Shown piece by piece: positions 35,801-47,327 of a stretch of 64,000 bases of DNA. Both the position numbers and the translations under genes were made by a program. Each line of letters opens with the position of its first letter. Position 1 is the stretch's first letter. Origin of the DNA: Paramecium sonneborni. Taxonomy: Eukaryota; Ciliophora; Oligohymenophorea; Peniculida; Parameciidae. Location of the stretch: contig CAJJDN010000004.1 in NCBI GenBank assembly GCA_905182985.1, positions 871,358 to 935,357 on the forward strand, written 5' to 3'. A model generated the notes under the pieces. That model ran no database searches, was not told the origin of the DNA, and saw nothing but the letters and a program-made list of their open reading frames with translations.

Positions 35801-37023
35801 TTCTCTTGTATTACAATTTATTAATATTTTTTTTCTAGATTACTTTATTCTAATTTCAAATCATTAATCACTTATTAATACTTTTAAGCATCATTTTCTT
35901 TTTTATTTTCAGCTAACTTTTTAAATTTGATTATTTCATTTTATAATTAATTAATTTTTTAATCTTTTTCCTTAGAAGTATTTTTAGATAAAGATAATTG
36001 ATTTATCATTTCTTTAATATTTTATGAAAGCTCCTTAATTGTATCCTTTTAACCATATTAAGATGTCTATAAAGATTATGATACTTGATAATTTAATTTC
36101 TCGATTTAAAGCATTACATTCTCATGTAATGATACTAATTTTTAATGTTCATTCTATATATTATCAATTTATTCATGCTAAGAATTCTATTTTCTAGGGG
36201 TTTCAAACCTAGATTTTTCTCTTGCAATAAATGCTAAAATACTCTTTACTTCATCTATTTTTTCTTTACTTTCTTATTTTTTTATTAATTTTGATAAGAT
36301 ATCTCTCATTTTTTCCTCTTTGACTAATAAATCATTCAATCTTTTTTATTTATATTACAATGCATTTTAAAGTAAACCTTCTAACTTTATTATTCTACTA
36401 TCAGCCCTTTCTAATAAATGATTGCATTCATGTTTAAATTGTTCCATTTTTTGTTATTAAATTAAAATTTAATTTTCATAGTTCTTTCTTAAGTATTCAA
36501 TTTCTTAATCTTTAGTTTTTAAAATACCATACAATTATTTCATTATTGTTTTTCTTTCTTCAGCTTTTTTCTAATAACCTGCTGTTAATTTATTTAAACT
36601 TTAATTTTCTAATTCTAATTTTTCAATTTATTCATCTTTGCTTAATTTACATATAGGTATTTAAGCAATAAAATCTTTTATTTATTAATGTTATGTTTAA
36701 TCTTCTATTTATGATATTTTTCCATCACTTTCTACTTTTTCATCATAGAAGTGCCTCTTTTTTTTACAAGAACTTGATCTAGATGGTTATAGAGTAGAAT
36801 TAAACGGTAATTTTCTTGAATCAAAATATTCAGAATAATTGGCCCTTGTTCTATTTTTCACTCTATCAGTTGTAAATGATGATGTGTGGGTTAATTATTT
36901 AGCTTAGTCTGATTGCCTTTAATTTAAACTCTTTATACGATCTAGTAAAGTGTTCCCTGAATTAGTGGGAGGAGAAGAGGAAGTTTGTTTAGTTTGTTTT
37001 GGAAGTAAAGGTTTTTTATTCAT
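29803..37023 (-). CDS. Giant coiled-coil protein, about 2390 aa
   Basis: A frame of more than 6.8 kb runs from ATG 37023 (MNKKPLLPKQTKQTSSSPPT) with no TGA. Two short introns near the 3' end (30147-30171, 25 nt; 29954-29976, 23 nt) give 2391 codons exactly. After about 130 disordered residues almost the whole protein is heptad-repeat coiled coil rich in Q, N, E, K and L, with two short breaks (around KSQSPKNAISRQSSKFGDQL and QMTSSSTVNLEQNQ). The last 75 residues form a compact helical module: HLKKNIQKFFEALQQEKKQE, LLKLSGVQFEQQISEALINK and SSGVFGMFK. This module's hydrophobic spacing resembles GRIP/GRAB-type Golgi-targeting domains of golgins, which would make it a tether; that is inference. 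Centrosomal or cortical scaffolds are alternatives. Confidence 0.88.
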
Positions 37024-37722
37024 TTTTGAATTATTTCGTATTATAAATATGATAATTATCCAATTAAGACAATCAATTTATTTTATTTAAAATAATCCTT
37101 ATGAATTAATTACATATAGATAACAATAATCAATAATCTCTTTATTTTCTCCTTCTTTCTTATATTGAAAATTGTATATAAAAATATAAAAATACATATA
37201 TATATATTAAATATTAAATAACTAATAAAATCAAATCAGCTAACTTAATTTAATAATTTTATTTAATCAATCAAAAAAGCCTATATTATTAATGTACCTC
37301 TAATATCAATTACAATAAATTTCCTTTATAAAAAACAATAAAAAGTGTCTTATATCAAAAGATATAGAATTCAGAATTATATTTAGAATTAATCATATAT
37401 TTGACAGTGAAAAGAATAATTATTCAGTTTTAATTCAATAAATGGAATATGAACTAGAAATATTAATAGTTATGATTCACTTTAAATATCAAAACTATAT
37501 AATTTAGAGAAGGATGCTCCAAAATAAGACATTAGTGAATTATTTTTAGAATGTTTAAATGTTTTACAAGTCAAAAAATAAAATAACAAATAAGAATAGA
37601 TAAACAGAAAATAAATAATTTTTACTGAATACTTCATATAGTTACTATTTCCTTCATTTTTGGAAGTATTGTTATCATAAAATTTGTAAAATTATCAATT
37701 TTATTTAAGAGAAATTATAAAT
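37024..37722. other. Intergenic region, nothing recognised
   Basis: 699 bp between the giant coiled-coil gene start and the 3' end of the next minus-strand gene. A plus-strand frame lacks TGA for about 150 codons near 37100-37480, but its composition (I, Y, N, K, T with few G-starting codons) is that of AT-rich noise. No repeat or RNA gene was seen. Confidence 0.5.
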
Positions 37723-39327
37723 TCATTAATATTACGCTAATTCAAGTTTTAATCTATCATGTTCCATTTTTAATTTTGCATATTTAAAATCCCACATATT
37801 ATCTAAATCTTTTAATTTGAATTCTAAATCTTCAATTTCATCTCTCAATTTTTCATTGTCAGCTTTGCATTCTTTTACTAGCGAAGTTTTTTAGACATCT
37901 AAAACAATTATTTATTATTTGAAATCTTCACAAATTTTTTTTTTTTCTTATTCAATAGTTACTATTTTATGTTCTAAATCCTTCTTTGCTTCAAAGATCT
38001 TTTCTTAAGTTTTTTCCTTATATTTTAATCTAATTAAATTTAATTATTTACTTGTATTTTGTAATTTACTATGTACATTTCAATTCAGCCTATTCTAATT
38101 TTGATTTCAATTATAAAACATCTAAAGTTAAATTATCAATTTATTTATCCTTTTCAAGTATAATTAAGTTTAAATTCTTTAATTTTGAATCCTTATCTCT
38201 CTTTTCCATCATAATTTTACTTAAATTATCTAAATTAGCTAATTCTTATTGTTTATAAACTGATATTTATTTTTCTGAAATTTAAATTTAATTTTATAAT
38301 CTCTAAATCATTAAAAATTATAATACTTTAATCTCATTTAGATTTTTATCTAATGATGCCGTATAACTTAATTCTAAATTCTTTATTTCCTCTTAATAAT
38401 TTTATATTTATTTTTTCAAATCGTTTACTAAACTCATCTACTCAACTAAAACTTTTTAAAATTTTTTACTTTTTATTTATTCTATTTATTGATGGTGATC
38501 TCTATGTAATGAACTGATTTGATCATTTAATCTTTTTTAACTGTCTTATTTTTCTTATTGTATTTATCTTTCTGCAATACTTAATTATAATTGTAACTAA
38601 TTTTTATTTTAAATAATACTTCTTATTTTTACTATTAAGATTTGTTGAATTCATCAATAATCTTTTAAAGCTATTCATTTAACTTTTAAGAGTATTATTA
38701 TTCTGAATTCAATAAATCTTATGACTCTTTATTTTATTATTATAATTTTTGATTTGTTTCTTTTAACTAATCCATTTAAAAAAAAAATCTGCTTGTTCTA
38801 GATTCGACCTCCTAATTTTTTTCTTCAATAAATTAAATTTTCCATTTTTTATTGTTTTCAATTTCCTATTACAATTACAAGATCTCAAGATCCTTTTATT
38901 CAACTAACAACTCTAATTTTAATGTATAGTCTCTATCTTTTTTTACATAAATTGTTAATTATGATAAGATTTCACTAATTGTGCTTTAAGATGATAAATT
39001 TTTATCTTTAATTATTTAACTGATTGTTTCTAATAGAAGTTCTTTATCCACTATAATAATTAAATCAATTTTACATTTCAAGGCTTCAGTAAGATTTAAT
39101 ATGGTATCTTTTAGTTAATAATTCTCCTCTAGTAAGGGTTAAATTAATGACATAAAATATTATGTGTTTTTAGCATCTTTTGAATTTTCTTATGGATCTC
39201 CATACTTAGAAACATAAAAGCTAATTTCTTAATTACTGAGATGCATTAATTTCGAGGATGGAGATATTTATCGAACTCTCTCAGTTTAGTAATTCCTACC
39301 CTCCCTATTATAATTTTATAAATTCAT
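37723..39327 (-). CDS. Coiled-coil protein, about 511 aa
   Basis: Starts MNLQNYNREGRNYQTERVRQ. Introns 38597-38619 (23 nt) and 38030-38051 (22 nt) are required; a 24-nt in-frame candidate at 38303-38326 (GTATTATAATTTTTAATGATTTAG) is probably also removed, giving 512 codons (520 if retained). Residues 1-110 form a helical head (FYVSKYGDPQENSKDAK, FMSLIQPLLEENYQLKDTIL); the rest is long coiled coil (EQKDLEILQLQQEIENNKKW, KVLVEQMSLVNDLKKQIQ, RDEIEDLEFKLKDLDNMWDF). It follows the helicase gene on the same strand with only 29 bp between stop and start. No named family recognised. Confidence 0.8.
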
Positions 39328-39356
39328 TTAATTAATATTTATAAGATTTAAGAAAA

Positions 39357-42300
39357 TCATTTTTTTTTTTACTTTTTTTCTCTTTTTTTCATACTATCCG
39401 CAATTTTTGCTTGAAGAGCAGCCCTACTTGTTTCAGTATTGAGTTGATTTGATTAAAATTATTATCTAATTTTATTGAATTAATATACCTTGCAAATTTA
39501 CTAGCATTATCTCCACATCCATGATTTTCAGCAAATACATGATGGGTACAAAATAAATATTCACAGAATTTGCATTTTATGGATAGTAAATTTATTGGTT
39601 AATGACATTAGACATTATTGGACATGAATGAACATTTTTTCTCATCCTTTAATACAATCTAATCAAAAAATTCATCTTCCTCTTATTTTTATTGTTTCAA
39701 TGTTTGTTTTTTATTTTATTATTATTAAGATGGCTATTTTTCTTTCTTTTTTTATTATTATTAAGAAGGCTTTTGTTTCTCATTTTATTATTATCCATTT
39801 TAACTTTATTATTTTTATTATTATTCTTATTATTATTGTTATTATTTTTGTTATTATTATTATTATTGTTATAATTATTAATTTTATTATAATTGTTCTT
39901 ACTATTTGTTTTCATCCTCTTTTATCAATTATGTAATTTTATTTTCTTATTCTTATTGATTTATTGTATCTTTTTAATCTAAATCTGCGTGTTATTATTT
40001 TTAGACTTATAAATTTTTTGTTAATTTTAAGATTTTTTTTTATTTATTATTACCAATACTTTCATGATTTAGTTAATATTTTTCTGCTAATTCATGAAGT
40101 TCTTTTCTTTGAAAACTATTTTAATCTTTAAAAATAAGTTCTATTTCTTTTGAATTTAAAAAATTAATAATTAAAATTTCATTTTAAGAGATAGTATTTT
40201 ATTCTTATTGTTATTCAATAAAATTGTCTTAAACTTATTGATTTAAGATTTAATTATTATTATTTTATTTTAATTGCTTAATTTATGTTTTAGTTTTCTT
40301 ATTTTTATCTAAAACACTTTCTTTTTAAATTTATTTTACTAAAATAGGTATTTAAATCTTATCATTATATTGATAATATTAAGCACTTCTTTAATCTCCA
40401 TTTTCATTAAAATAATCAATTAATCTTTTTAAAAAAGGATCTTTAGAAACAGTTTCACTATCCCCTATAAGACAAACGAATTTTTTAGCTCTAGTAATAG
40501 CAACATTCATTCTTCTAGATTCACTTAAGAATCCAACTTCTCCAATTTAATTTGATCTAACCATGGAAATGATTATACAATCTTTTTCTCTTCCTTAAAA
40601 ACCATCAACAGTAGAAATTTCAATATCATTAATTTAAGACTTTAATAATTAAACTTAAGCATTGTATGGTGTTATGATTCCTATATCTTATTTTTAAACA
40701 CCTAAACTAATTAATTCTTCAGAAATGATTTAAACTAATCCAGCCTCTCCAGTGTTATATTTTGATTTATTTTAATCATCAAAACACAATAAACTTTCTT
40801 ATTATTATTCATAGAATTCACAACTTGCTGTATCAACAAAAAGTAAAATGGTTTCACTTACATATCTATTAGCAACAGATTCATCAGCAATTAAATGTCC
40901 ATTATAAAATTCTTAAGATGACCATTACATAATTGATTTGTTCATTCTATATTAGACTGTTAACTAAGTATTAATATTTAATTCATTTTCAATTCTTTCA
41001 AATAAAGTCATCTCTAATCCAGTGTTTTTTGTTTTAACTGTTGGAGGTAATTAACAATGATCCCCAGCTAAAACTACTTTCTTTCCTTTAAGAATTGGAA
41101 TCCAACAACTTATTTCTAATGATTATGCACATTCATCAATTACTACTACATCAAATTTTATATTCCTAGTTAATTATGAAAATTAAAATTAACCACTCCC
41201 AACATTAGTACTAAAAATAACTTGGCAATCCTAGATAGCTTCCTCATATGCTAATTATTATTATTCATAATATTCTCTTTTCTTTTGTTTCAATTGGTCT
41301 CTTAAATCAGCTCCTTCCCTTCTTTCTTATCTGCTTAATTTCTTCTCAATCTATTAAATTTCTGTTTTTATTGTTTTCATTCTAAATTTATATTTCTCAT
41401 TTCATACATTGCATAACTTGAAGTCTTTTTTACTAATTAATCAATACAAACATATCTAACTTAATCTGTCATTCTTGCAGGATTACCTATTCTACAGACT
41501 TTTAATTAACTTATACTTTGAATCCTCTCTATCATATTATCAACTGCAACATTAGAATTTGCACATGCTAATACCTATCAAATATTAAATAATTAAATTA
41601 CCTTCTAATTTTATACTAAAACAGCTTATTTTATATATTCACAAACTGTTCTTGTTTTTCCTGTTCCAGGTGGACCATGAATTAATGATATATGAGGTTA
41701 ATTCATTGCATTTTCAACTGCTATTTATTATTATTAATTTAATTATAAAATTGTATCCCCTTAAAATTATATACCTTCTTTGGTATTTTTCTTTATTTTC
41801 TGTTCTTATTCATCACCGAATAAAATTTAAATAATTGGCATCTTTTCATATTATTATTTTAAATCCTCTATCACTTATATATGTCTATAATTAAAGAATA
41901 TTTATACCTTTTATATGTCACTTGATTTTCTTATAAACATATCCCATATATTGAATTGTCATCTGGGATTTTACAATTTTATTCTAAAATTATTCTTAAG
42001 TTCTTTCTATATCTATCAATGACTCCAACAGCATCAGGATTTTTAAATTTCTATTAATTTAACACTTTTGACCATATGTAGATTCCAACTTAATCTCCTT
42101 ATTTTAATCTAAAATTTTCTTATTTTATTTCTGAAAATTGTTTAATTTAATCCTCCTTAATTTCTTCTGTTTTTATTTATTATTATTCAAATACAAGTAC
42201 TTATCTATTACCAAATGTCATTTTAGTTTTTACTAATTTTAATTTTCCTAAACCATATCCCAATTATATAATTTAAGTATGATTCAATTCTGAGCTTATT

Positions 42301-42407
42301 AATTAAATGAATTTTTATTCTTCTTCATGTTCTTATTTAATCCATTTTTATTACAATTCACAAAACTGATCAAATGATTGATATACTTTTGATTTTTATT
42401 AGATCAT
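39357..42407 (-). CDS. IGHMBP2: IGHMBP2/SMUBP2-type SF1 helicase with R3H and AN1 zinc finger, 983 aa
   Basis: Five exons; introns 41885-41907 (23 nt), 41575-41601 (27), 41382-41407 (26) and 39466-39488 (23) give 984 codons. The UPF1-like helicase core shows Walker A HGPPGTGKT (about residue 231), motif Ib region CANSNVAVDNM, Walker B VVIDECAQ (about 400), motif III LAGDHCQLPPT, QYRMNKSIM, motif V TVDGFQGREKD and motif VI VAITRAKKF. An R3H domain (about 710, with FQRKELHELAEKYQLNHES) and an AN1-type finger near the C-terminus (CSFMSNNVQCHQ, CKFCEYLFCTHH, HGCG) complete the IGHMBP2 order. These 5'-3' helicases act on ribosome-associated RNA and are linked to tRNA and rRNA processing. A Q-rich linker of about 110 residues, mostly TAA/CAA, separates R3H and AN1. 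Confidence 0.95.
39690..39890 (-). repeat. Trinucleotide-like low-complexity tract encoding poly-Gln
   Basis: A run of TTATTATTATTG-type repeats on the plus strand which, read on the minus strand inside the helicase gene, is TAA, CAA and CAG codons giving long glutamine stretches broken by K, N and E. It is expected to vary in length between strains. Standard-code readings of it on both strands produce spurious ORFs. Confidence 0.85.
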
Positions 42408-42451
42408 AATATTATTATTAACTTTGTTATTATTATTATTTGTGGTAATTA
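42408..42451. promoter_or_regulatory. 44-bp bidirectional promoter region (helicase / dTMP kinase)
   Basis: Only 44 bp lie between the start codons of the minus-strand helicase (42407) and the plus-strand dTMP kinase (42452). The interval is AT-rich (ATTATTATTAACTTTGTTAT). Both genes must therefore share promoter and 5' UTR DNA, or the promoters reach into the coding sequences. No specific element can be named. Confidence 0.5.
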
Positions 42452-43124
42452 ATGGAAATAATCATCCAATAAACAATAAAAAAGATAAATAGAGGATTAT
42501 TTATTGCTTTAGAAGGTCTTGATAAGTCAGGGAAATCAACTTAAGCAAAATTATTATCTTAAAAATTAAATGCAAGAAAAGTATCATTTCCTGATAGAAC
42601 TACACAACTTGGACTTATTATTTCAGATTATTTAAGAGGAAACAATAATATGAGTGATGAAGTGATACATTTATTATTTTCAGCAAACAGATGGGAATAG
42701 CAGTAAAAATATTAAATATTCTAGCACATCTATATTAAAATAACTTTAGAACGGAATCAATATCGTAAGTGATCGTTACGCATATTCTGGAGTTGCTTTT
42801 TCAGCAGCTAAAGGATTACCTATTGAATGGTGTAAAGCTCCAGATTCAGGACTTATTTAACCAGATATTACATTTTATTTAACTGGACCAATTGAACAGT
42901 TAAGTTAAAGAGGAGATTATGGAAAGGAAATCTATGAAAATTCTTCATTTTAATATAAAGTTGGCAACATTTTTGATCAATTAGCACTTCAAGAGAACTT
43001 TTACAAAATTAATGCTCTTAAGAGTATTGACGAAATCTAAGAAGAAATTTTGTAACATATCTAAGAAAAACTATAAAATGTTAATCAATTATAATTAAAG
43101 AAACTATGGAAATAGAAAATGTGA
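42452..43124 (+). CDS. DTYMK: Thymidylate (dTMP) kinase, 216 aa
   Basis: One intron (42703-42724, 22 nt) gives 217 codons. P-loop [12 protein letters not shown], the DR-x-T nucleotide-binding segment [10 protein letters not shown], the DRY motif in [19 protein letters not shown], the substrate-binding helix [18 protein letters not shown], and the lid region [13 protein letters not shown] fit eukaryotic dTMP kinases of about 210 residues. The enzyme phosphorylates dTMP to dTDP for DNA synthesis. A C-terminal extension of some 15 basic residues (QLKKLWKQKM) is unusual but harmless. It is divergent from the helicase gene and converges on the poly(A) polymerase gene with 76 bp between stops. Confidence 0.94.
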
Positions 43125-43200
43125 ATATTATATATAGTTTTTTCTCTATTAAATTAGTGATATCAATTTCATGATAAATAAATATATATTAAGTAAGACA

Positions 43201-44761
43201 TCACAATTCAGATTTTATTTTTTTTGGAATTTAATCCTTATGTAATGACTAATTATTTAATATTAAATTACTTTAATTTCTAAATTAAGATTCTCTGGAA
43301 CTCTAAAATATGGTTTCTATCCTTCAAGACAATCGCAAAATTATCTAATTATATTTTCGATATCAAGTTTTTCTTTTACTAATTCTTCATCCTTAATTCT
43401 AATCCCATAAAAAAAACTTTCACTAAAATTAAAAAGAGATCCTGGAATATCATTTTCATCTCCTTACACATAATCTGTTTAAAAACTTTTTGGATAGAGA
43501 TGAAATTCTATTGCTTTATTAACATCACCTTCATCTAACATTTTATTTAATTTTCTTAATTTAGATTCAATATGACTCTTCCATTAAATTAGATCATCTT
43601 TATTCTTAGATAATGCTCGGATTTACAAATATGTGTAATAAATATCAAAAAATTATATCTTTTTTAGTAAGTCAGACTATTTTAATTAATTAATTATACC
43701 CATTATAATTCAGATAAGCAAATTTTCTACATAATAATATTTGCTAATTTTAATTATTCTTCAATTATTGTAAATGTACAATTAGAAACATTATAAGCTG
43801 AATTAATATATGGATAAACAGGAGTTAAAATTGTCATTACATTATGTTATTTTTGTTATTATTCAAAAAGTGAATTTCTCCAAATTTCATCACATTTTTA
43901 AATTACAACTGGTAATTCATTCCATTTCCATTAAGAAAAAATAAAAAAGAATCTTTCAATCAATCCTTAAACACTATAATTTGGATATAATTAAAATATT
44001 TTATGAGTTAATATTTACCATGATATTCCTCCCAAATAACCCATTACATTTCCATAAATACCTCTATTAATTGCCCAAGCTTTTATAAACTTTAAAAATG
44101 ACAAATAAGATTTTTAATGACAGTATTTTGAAAAATAATCACTTACTTTTAATCCATTTAGAGATCTACTTGATTTTTCATCAACTGGATCACTTTAACT
44201 TAAAGGTTTCATTATTTTTTTTACACATGCAAATACCAAATCAAATTATATTCCTAAATTATAGTATGAAATTTAGTAAACCTGCAAATTTAAATCGAAT
44301 CAAAGGAACCATAGCTTCTTGAATACAATATAAATTTGTCACTTTTGAATTAGAATTCAATATTGAAGGTAATTGTTAAAAGAAATGAAGTTCTCTATCA
44401 ATTTAAGGTGGGGCCAAGATAATTAAATCAATATCACTATCTTTTCCATTGGCTCCAAATCTATATGAACCAAAAACTGCTAATTCTCCTGCAAATTCTT
44501 ATTCAACTGATTAATAAAGTTTTAACCAACGTATAATATTCTATCTTAACTCTTCTATTAATTTATCTTTTGTTTTTTTACTTATTTCATCATCAAAAAA
44601 ATTGATGGATTGCTTTTGCTTAAAATTAGTAATACTTGTAAAATTTTTGGTATGTTTGCATCGCTTTATGGATCATAATAAAAATCGGTTTGTTATGTGT
44701 AAATCTCGTGAGGATTTCTAAATTTATTAAGCATATCCTATGGGCTGACAAACTATTTCAT
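43201..44761 (-). CDS. Poly(A) polymerase-type nucleotidyltransferase, 487 aa
   Basis: Introns 44613-44635 (23 nt, AAAG; a 17-nt version ending at 44619 is also possible), 44254-44281 (28), 43677-43699 (23) and 43249-43271 (23) give 488 codons. The catalytic head reads VFGSYRFGANGKDSDIDLII, with the GS and DxD signature of polymerase-beta-like enzymes; the third carboxylate lies in VTNLYCIQEAMVPLIRFKFA followed by IQFDLVF. SLNGLKVSDYF, FIKAWAINRGIYGNVMGYLG and GGISW match the PAP central domain, and PVYPYINSAYNVS plus WSDLLKKIQFFDIYYTYLQI match its RNA-binding domain. It should add poly(A) tails to nuclear pre-mRNA. A gene duplication of PAP is common in ciliates; no named isoform can be assigned. 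Confidence 0.92.
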
Positions 44762-45068
44762 TTTTTTAATAAAATATTATATATGATATAAATTTAGTTA
44801 AAACAATATTCTTATAATAGAAGTATCACTTTATATCATTAAAATATGTTTAATAATTTTTATTGATTTAATATATTTTTAAAGCTTTTTGTATAATTTT
44901 AAGTATGATAATATAACATGCTTAAATGAATCAAATATAGAGGGATAATTAAAGAGTTTATAATTGGGTTTTATTTATCAATTTTAATAAATTGAGGGAA
45001 ATAAATGTTTTATAAAATGTATGATGTTTTGGAATATATTAAAATCTTTAATTTTCATTTTTCAAATA
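44762..45068. other. Intergenic region between divergent genes
   Basis: 307 bp holding the promoters of poly(A) polymerase (minus) and ribosomal protein uS19 (plus). Very AT-rich with no ORF, repeat or RNA gene seen. Confidence 0.6.
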
Positions 45069-45563
45069 ATGGCAGAATAAACATAAGAAAAACAATTCAA
45101 AGGAGTTAAGAAGTTCACTTACAGAGGACTCTAACTTGAAGAGTTGGTTAAACTACCTATGGATAAATTAGTGGAATAATTCAGAGCCAGATAAAGAAGA
45201 AGAATCTCAAATCAAGGAGAAAAAGTACATGCTTTCTAAAATTTAATGAAAAAGGTAATATTTAGATTATAATATTTAGATTAGAAAAAGTAAGAAGGAA
45301 ACATTACCTGGTGAAAAACCAAAACCTGTTAAAACTCATTAAAGAAATACTATTGTTGTTCCAGAAATGGTAGGTTCAATTGTTGGAGTTTATAATGGTA
45401 GACAATTTAGCAATGTTGAAATCAAGTTTGATATGATTGGCAGGTATAAATGATTTAATGGTTAAATTTTAGATATTTAGGTGAATTTTCATTAACCTAT
45501 AAACCAACCAGACATGGAAAACCAGGTGTTGGTGCAACTAAAGGATCTTAACACACAGATTGA
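45069..45563 (+). CDS. RPS15: 40S ribosomal protein uS19 (RPS15), 146 aa
   Basis: Introns 45255-45279 (25 nt) and 45444-45472 (29 nt) give 147 codons. The sequence contains the family landmarks [78 protein letters not shown] and [19 protein letters not shown]. Length matches eukaryotic RPS15. It sits in the head of the small subunit and its C-terminal tail reaches the decoding site. Two short introns in a ribosomal protein gene are normal here. This gene is a good standard for codon use and for confirming TAA/TAG as Gln (several conserved Gln positions are TAA). Confidence 0.97.
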
Positions 45564-45619
45564 TATTATGGATTTAAAAGTACATTAAATTAATTTATAT
45601 ATTTTTTTTTTTCTTCTTA

Positions 45620-47316
45620 TCATGCTTAAAGTTTGCTATCATTGTATTTTGATGTACTTTCTTAAGATTAAGTCAGAGGTTTATTCTTTTCTAAGAATCT
45701 TTTGTATCTTAACTATTCAATAATTTATTCTCTTTATTTAATCAGATTCATATTTTATTTAAATTTTTTTTATTCTTTATCCATTTGTTTATCACATTTA
45801 TTGTTATATTATTGTTTAATATTTATGAATCTTCTTTCATTTTCAGCACTTATTTCTCTAATTTTATCAAATTTTTCCTCTAATTCTTCTTTTTTTTTTT
45901 ATTAATGTTCAATTAAGTATTGATCTTTTTTTGCAAATTTCTCTTCAATTTTCATTCTTTTATTTCTATTTATATAGTATTAATTATTACTCAAATATTT
46001 TAAGTTTATCTGAATATCGTTTTTTAAATTATTCCTCTTTTTATTTAATTTCTTCAATATGTTCTTTTTCCAATTCTTAAGATTTATTTTATTTAAGTTT
46101 CTTTTTTCCTTCTTTTTAAAATTTTTCAATAACTGATGCTAAATTTGAATTATAAACATTTTAAAATTGTGCTTCACTTCTACTAATTAATAAAGGTAAT
46201 TTTGAGGACCATTCATCAGATTTTCTAATTTTTTTTGTTGATTTATGAGTTCTATCTGTTTTTATCTCTTTTAATCTATGTTACATCAATTATTAATCTT
46301 ATTCATCTTTTTTTTTCAAAACTTACTATAATTTTTCTTCATAAATCTTTTACTTTTCTTCTAAAGTATCAACATATGTTTGTTTAATTTGATCAACTCT
46401 TTTTTATCTATTAAATTAATAATATAAAATATACGCTTATTCAATATTTTATTCAGTTTATAATTTCTTCATTTAAGCTTTTTTATATTTTTCTTCTTGA
46501 ATAACTGTTCTCATTTTAGTAGAAATTTCTAAGCTTTTAGATACATCCTTTCTTGCAATTTAAGATTTCTACTTTAAATTATTTAATCTATTTTTTTTTT
46601 TTTTTTCTAAAATAATTTCAAGATTTTCTTTATATTTATCTTATTCTTCTTAATTTAATTCTTCTAATTCTTTTCTTTTCTATAAAAAAATGAGTATAAA
46701 AATTTACTTATTAAAGTTTATTGAATTTTTATATTTGACGATCACTTTATTATACTTGACTATCTATCCAACTTTCAATCATTTCAGTAGGACTTTTATA
46801 AGGAGCATATTCGCTAATATTGATACTACTATTCATGCTTTGATCAAGAGTTTAAATCGATTTTGGACGTTACTATTTTTCTATCCATTCTTCTCGTTTA
46901 TACTTATTTCTTTATAAAATCACAGACTTTTTTTATTAAGCAACTTAAAAATAATGTAACCAATATCTCTTTTCTGTTAGTTCAGATGATTCTCCATTTT
47001 TTTTAAACTCTTATTTATCCCTAAGTAAAAAATATTAATTTTACAATAGTTCTAATTAGTTTGGATATATATTCAAATCTTGTAAGGCTTTATTAGTTTT
47101 TGGAGATTAAGGATCTAATTTAGTATTATTTAAATTAACAAGTGTCTCACTAGGTTTGATTTTAAAGTCTTTAAGAAATTTCTTATCTAAACTTCTATTA
47201 TAATCTTCAAAATTCACTTACTTAGGATTACATGTTTTCATTAATTTAGTAGTCAATTTATATATAGGTTCTTCAATATTGATTTATTGAGCCTATTCAT
47301 TTTATTATTAATCCAT
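45620..47316 (-). CDS. Basic coiled-coil protein, 547 aa
   Basis: Introns 46680-46707 (28 nt) and 45966-45990 (25 nt) give 548 codons. The first 110 residues (MDQQQNEQAQQINIEEPIYK..., FEDYNRSLDKKFLKDFKIKP, KTNKALQDLNIYPNQLELLQ) form a helical head. From about residue 190 the protein is a long, highly charged coiled coil rich in K, E and Q (KRKELEELNQEEQDKYKENL; KMRTVIQEEKYKKAQMKKLQ; KEEQFKKRYSDKLKIFEQ), of the trichohyalin/plectin-homology style seen in ciliary proteins. A conserved-looking break is KSDEWSSKLPLLISRSEAQF. Function not recognised. It starts 11 bp from the divergent membrane-protein gene. Confidence 0.82.
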
Positions 47317-47327
47317 TATTTAATTAA
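47317..47327. promoter_or_regulatory. 11-bp gap between divergent start codons
   Basis: The minus-strand coiled-coil gene starts at 47316 and the plus-strand membrane-protein gene at 47328, leaving TATTTAATTAA between them. Upstream in-frame methionines are the only plausible starts on the plus side; on the minus side the next Met is about 25 codons in. The two promoters must overlap completely or one start is annotated too early. Confidence 0.4.

Noticed and set aside
39628..39936. Plus-strand hydrophobic Leu/Ile-rich frames that resemble membrane proteins
   Set aside because: They are antisense readings of the poly-Gln tract of the helicase gene; TTA/TTG repeats give Leu and ATT gives Ile.
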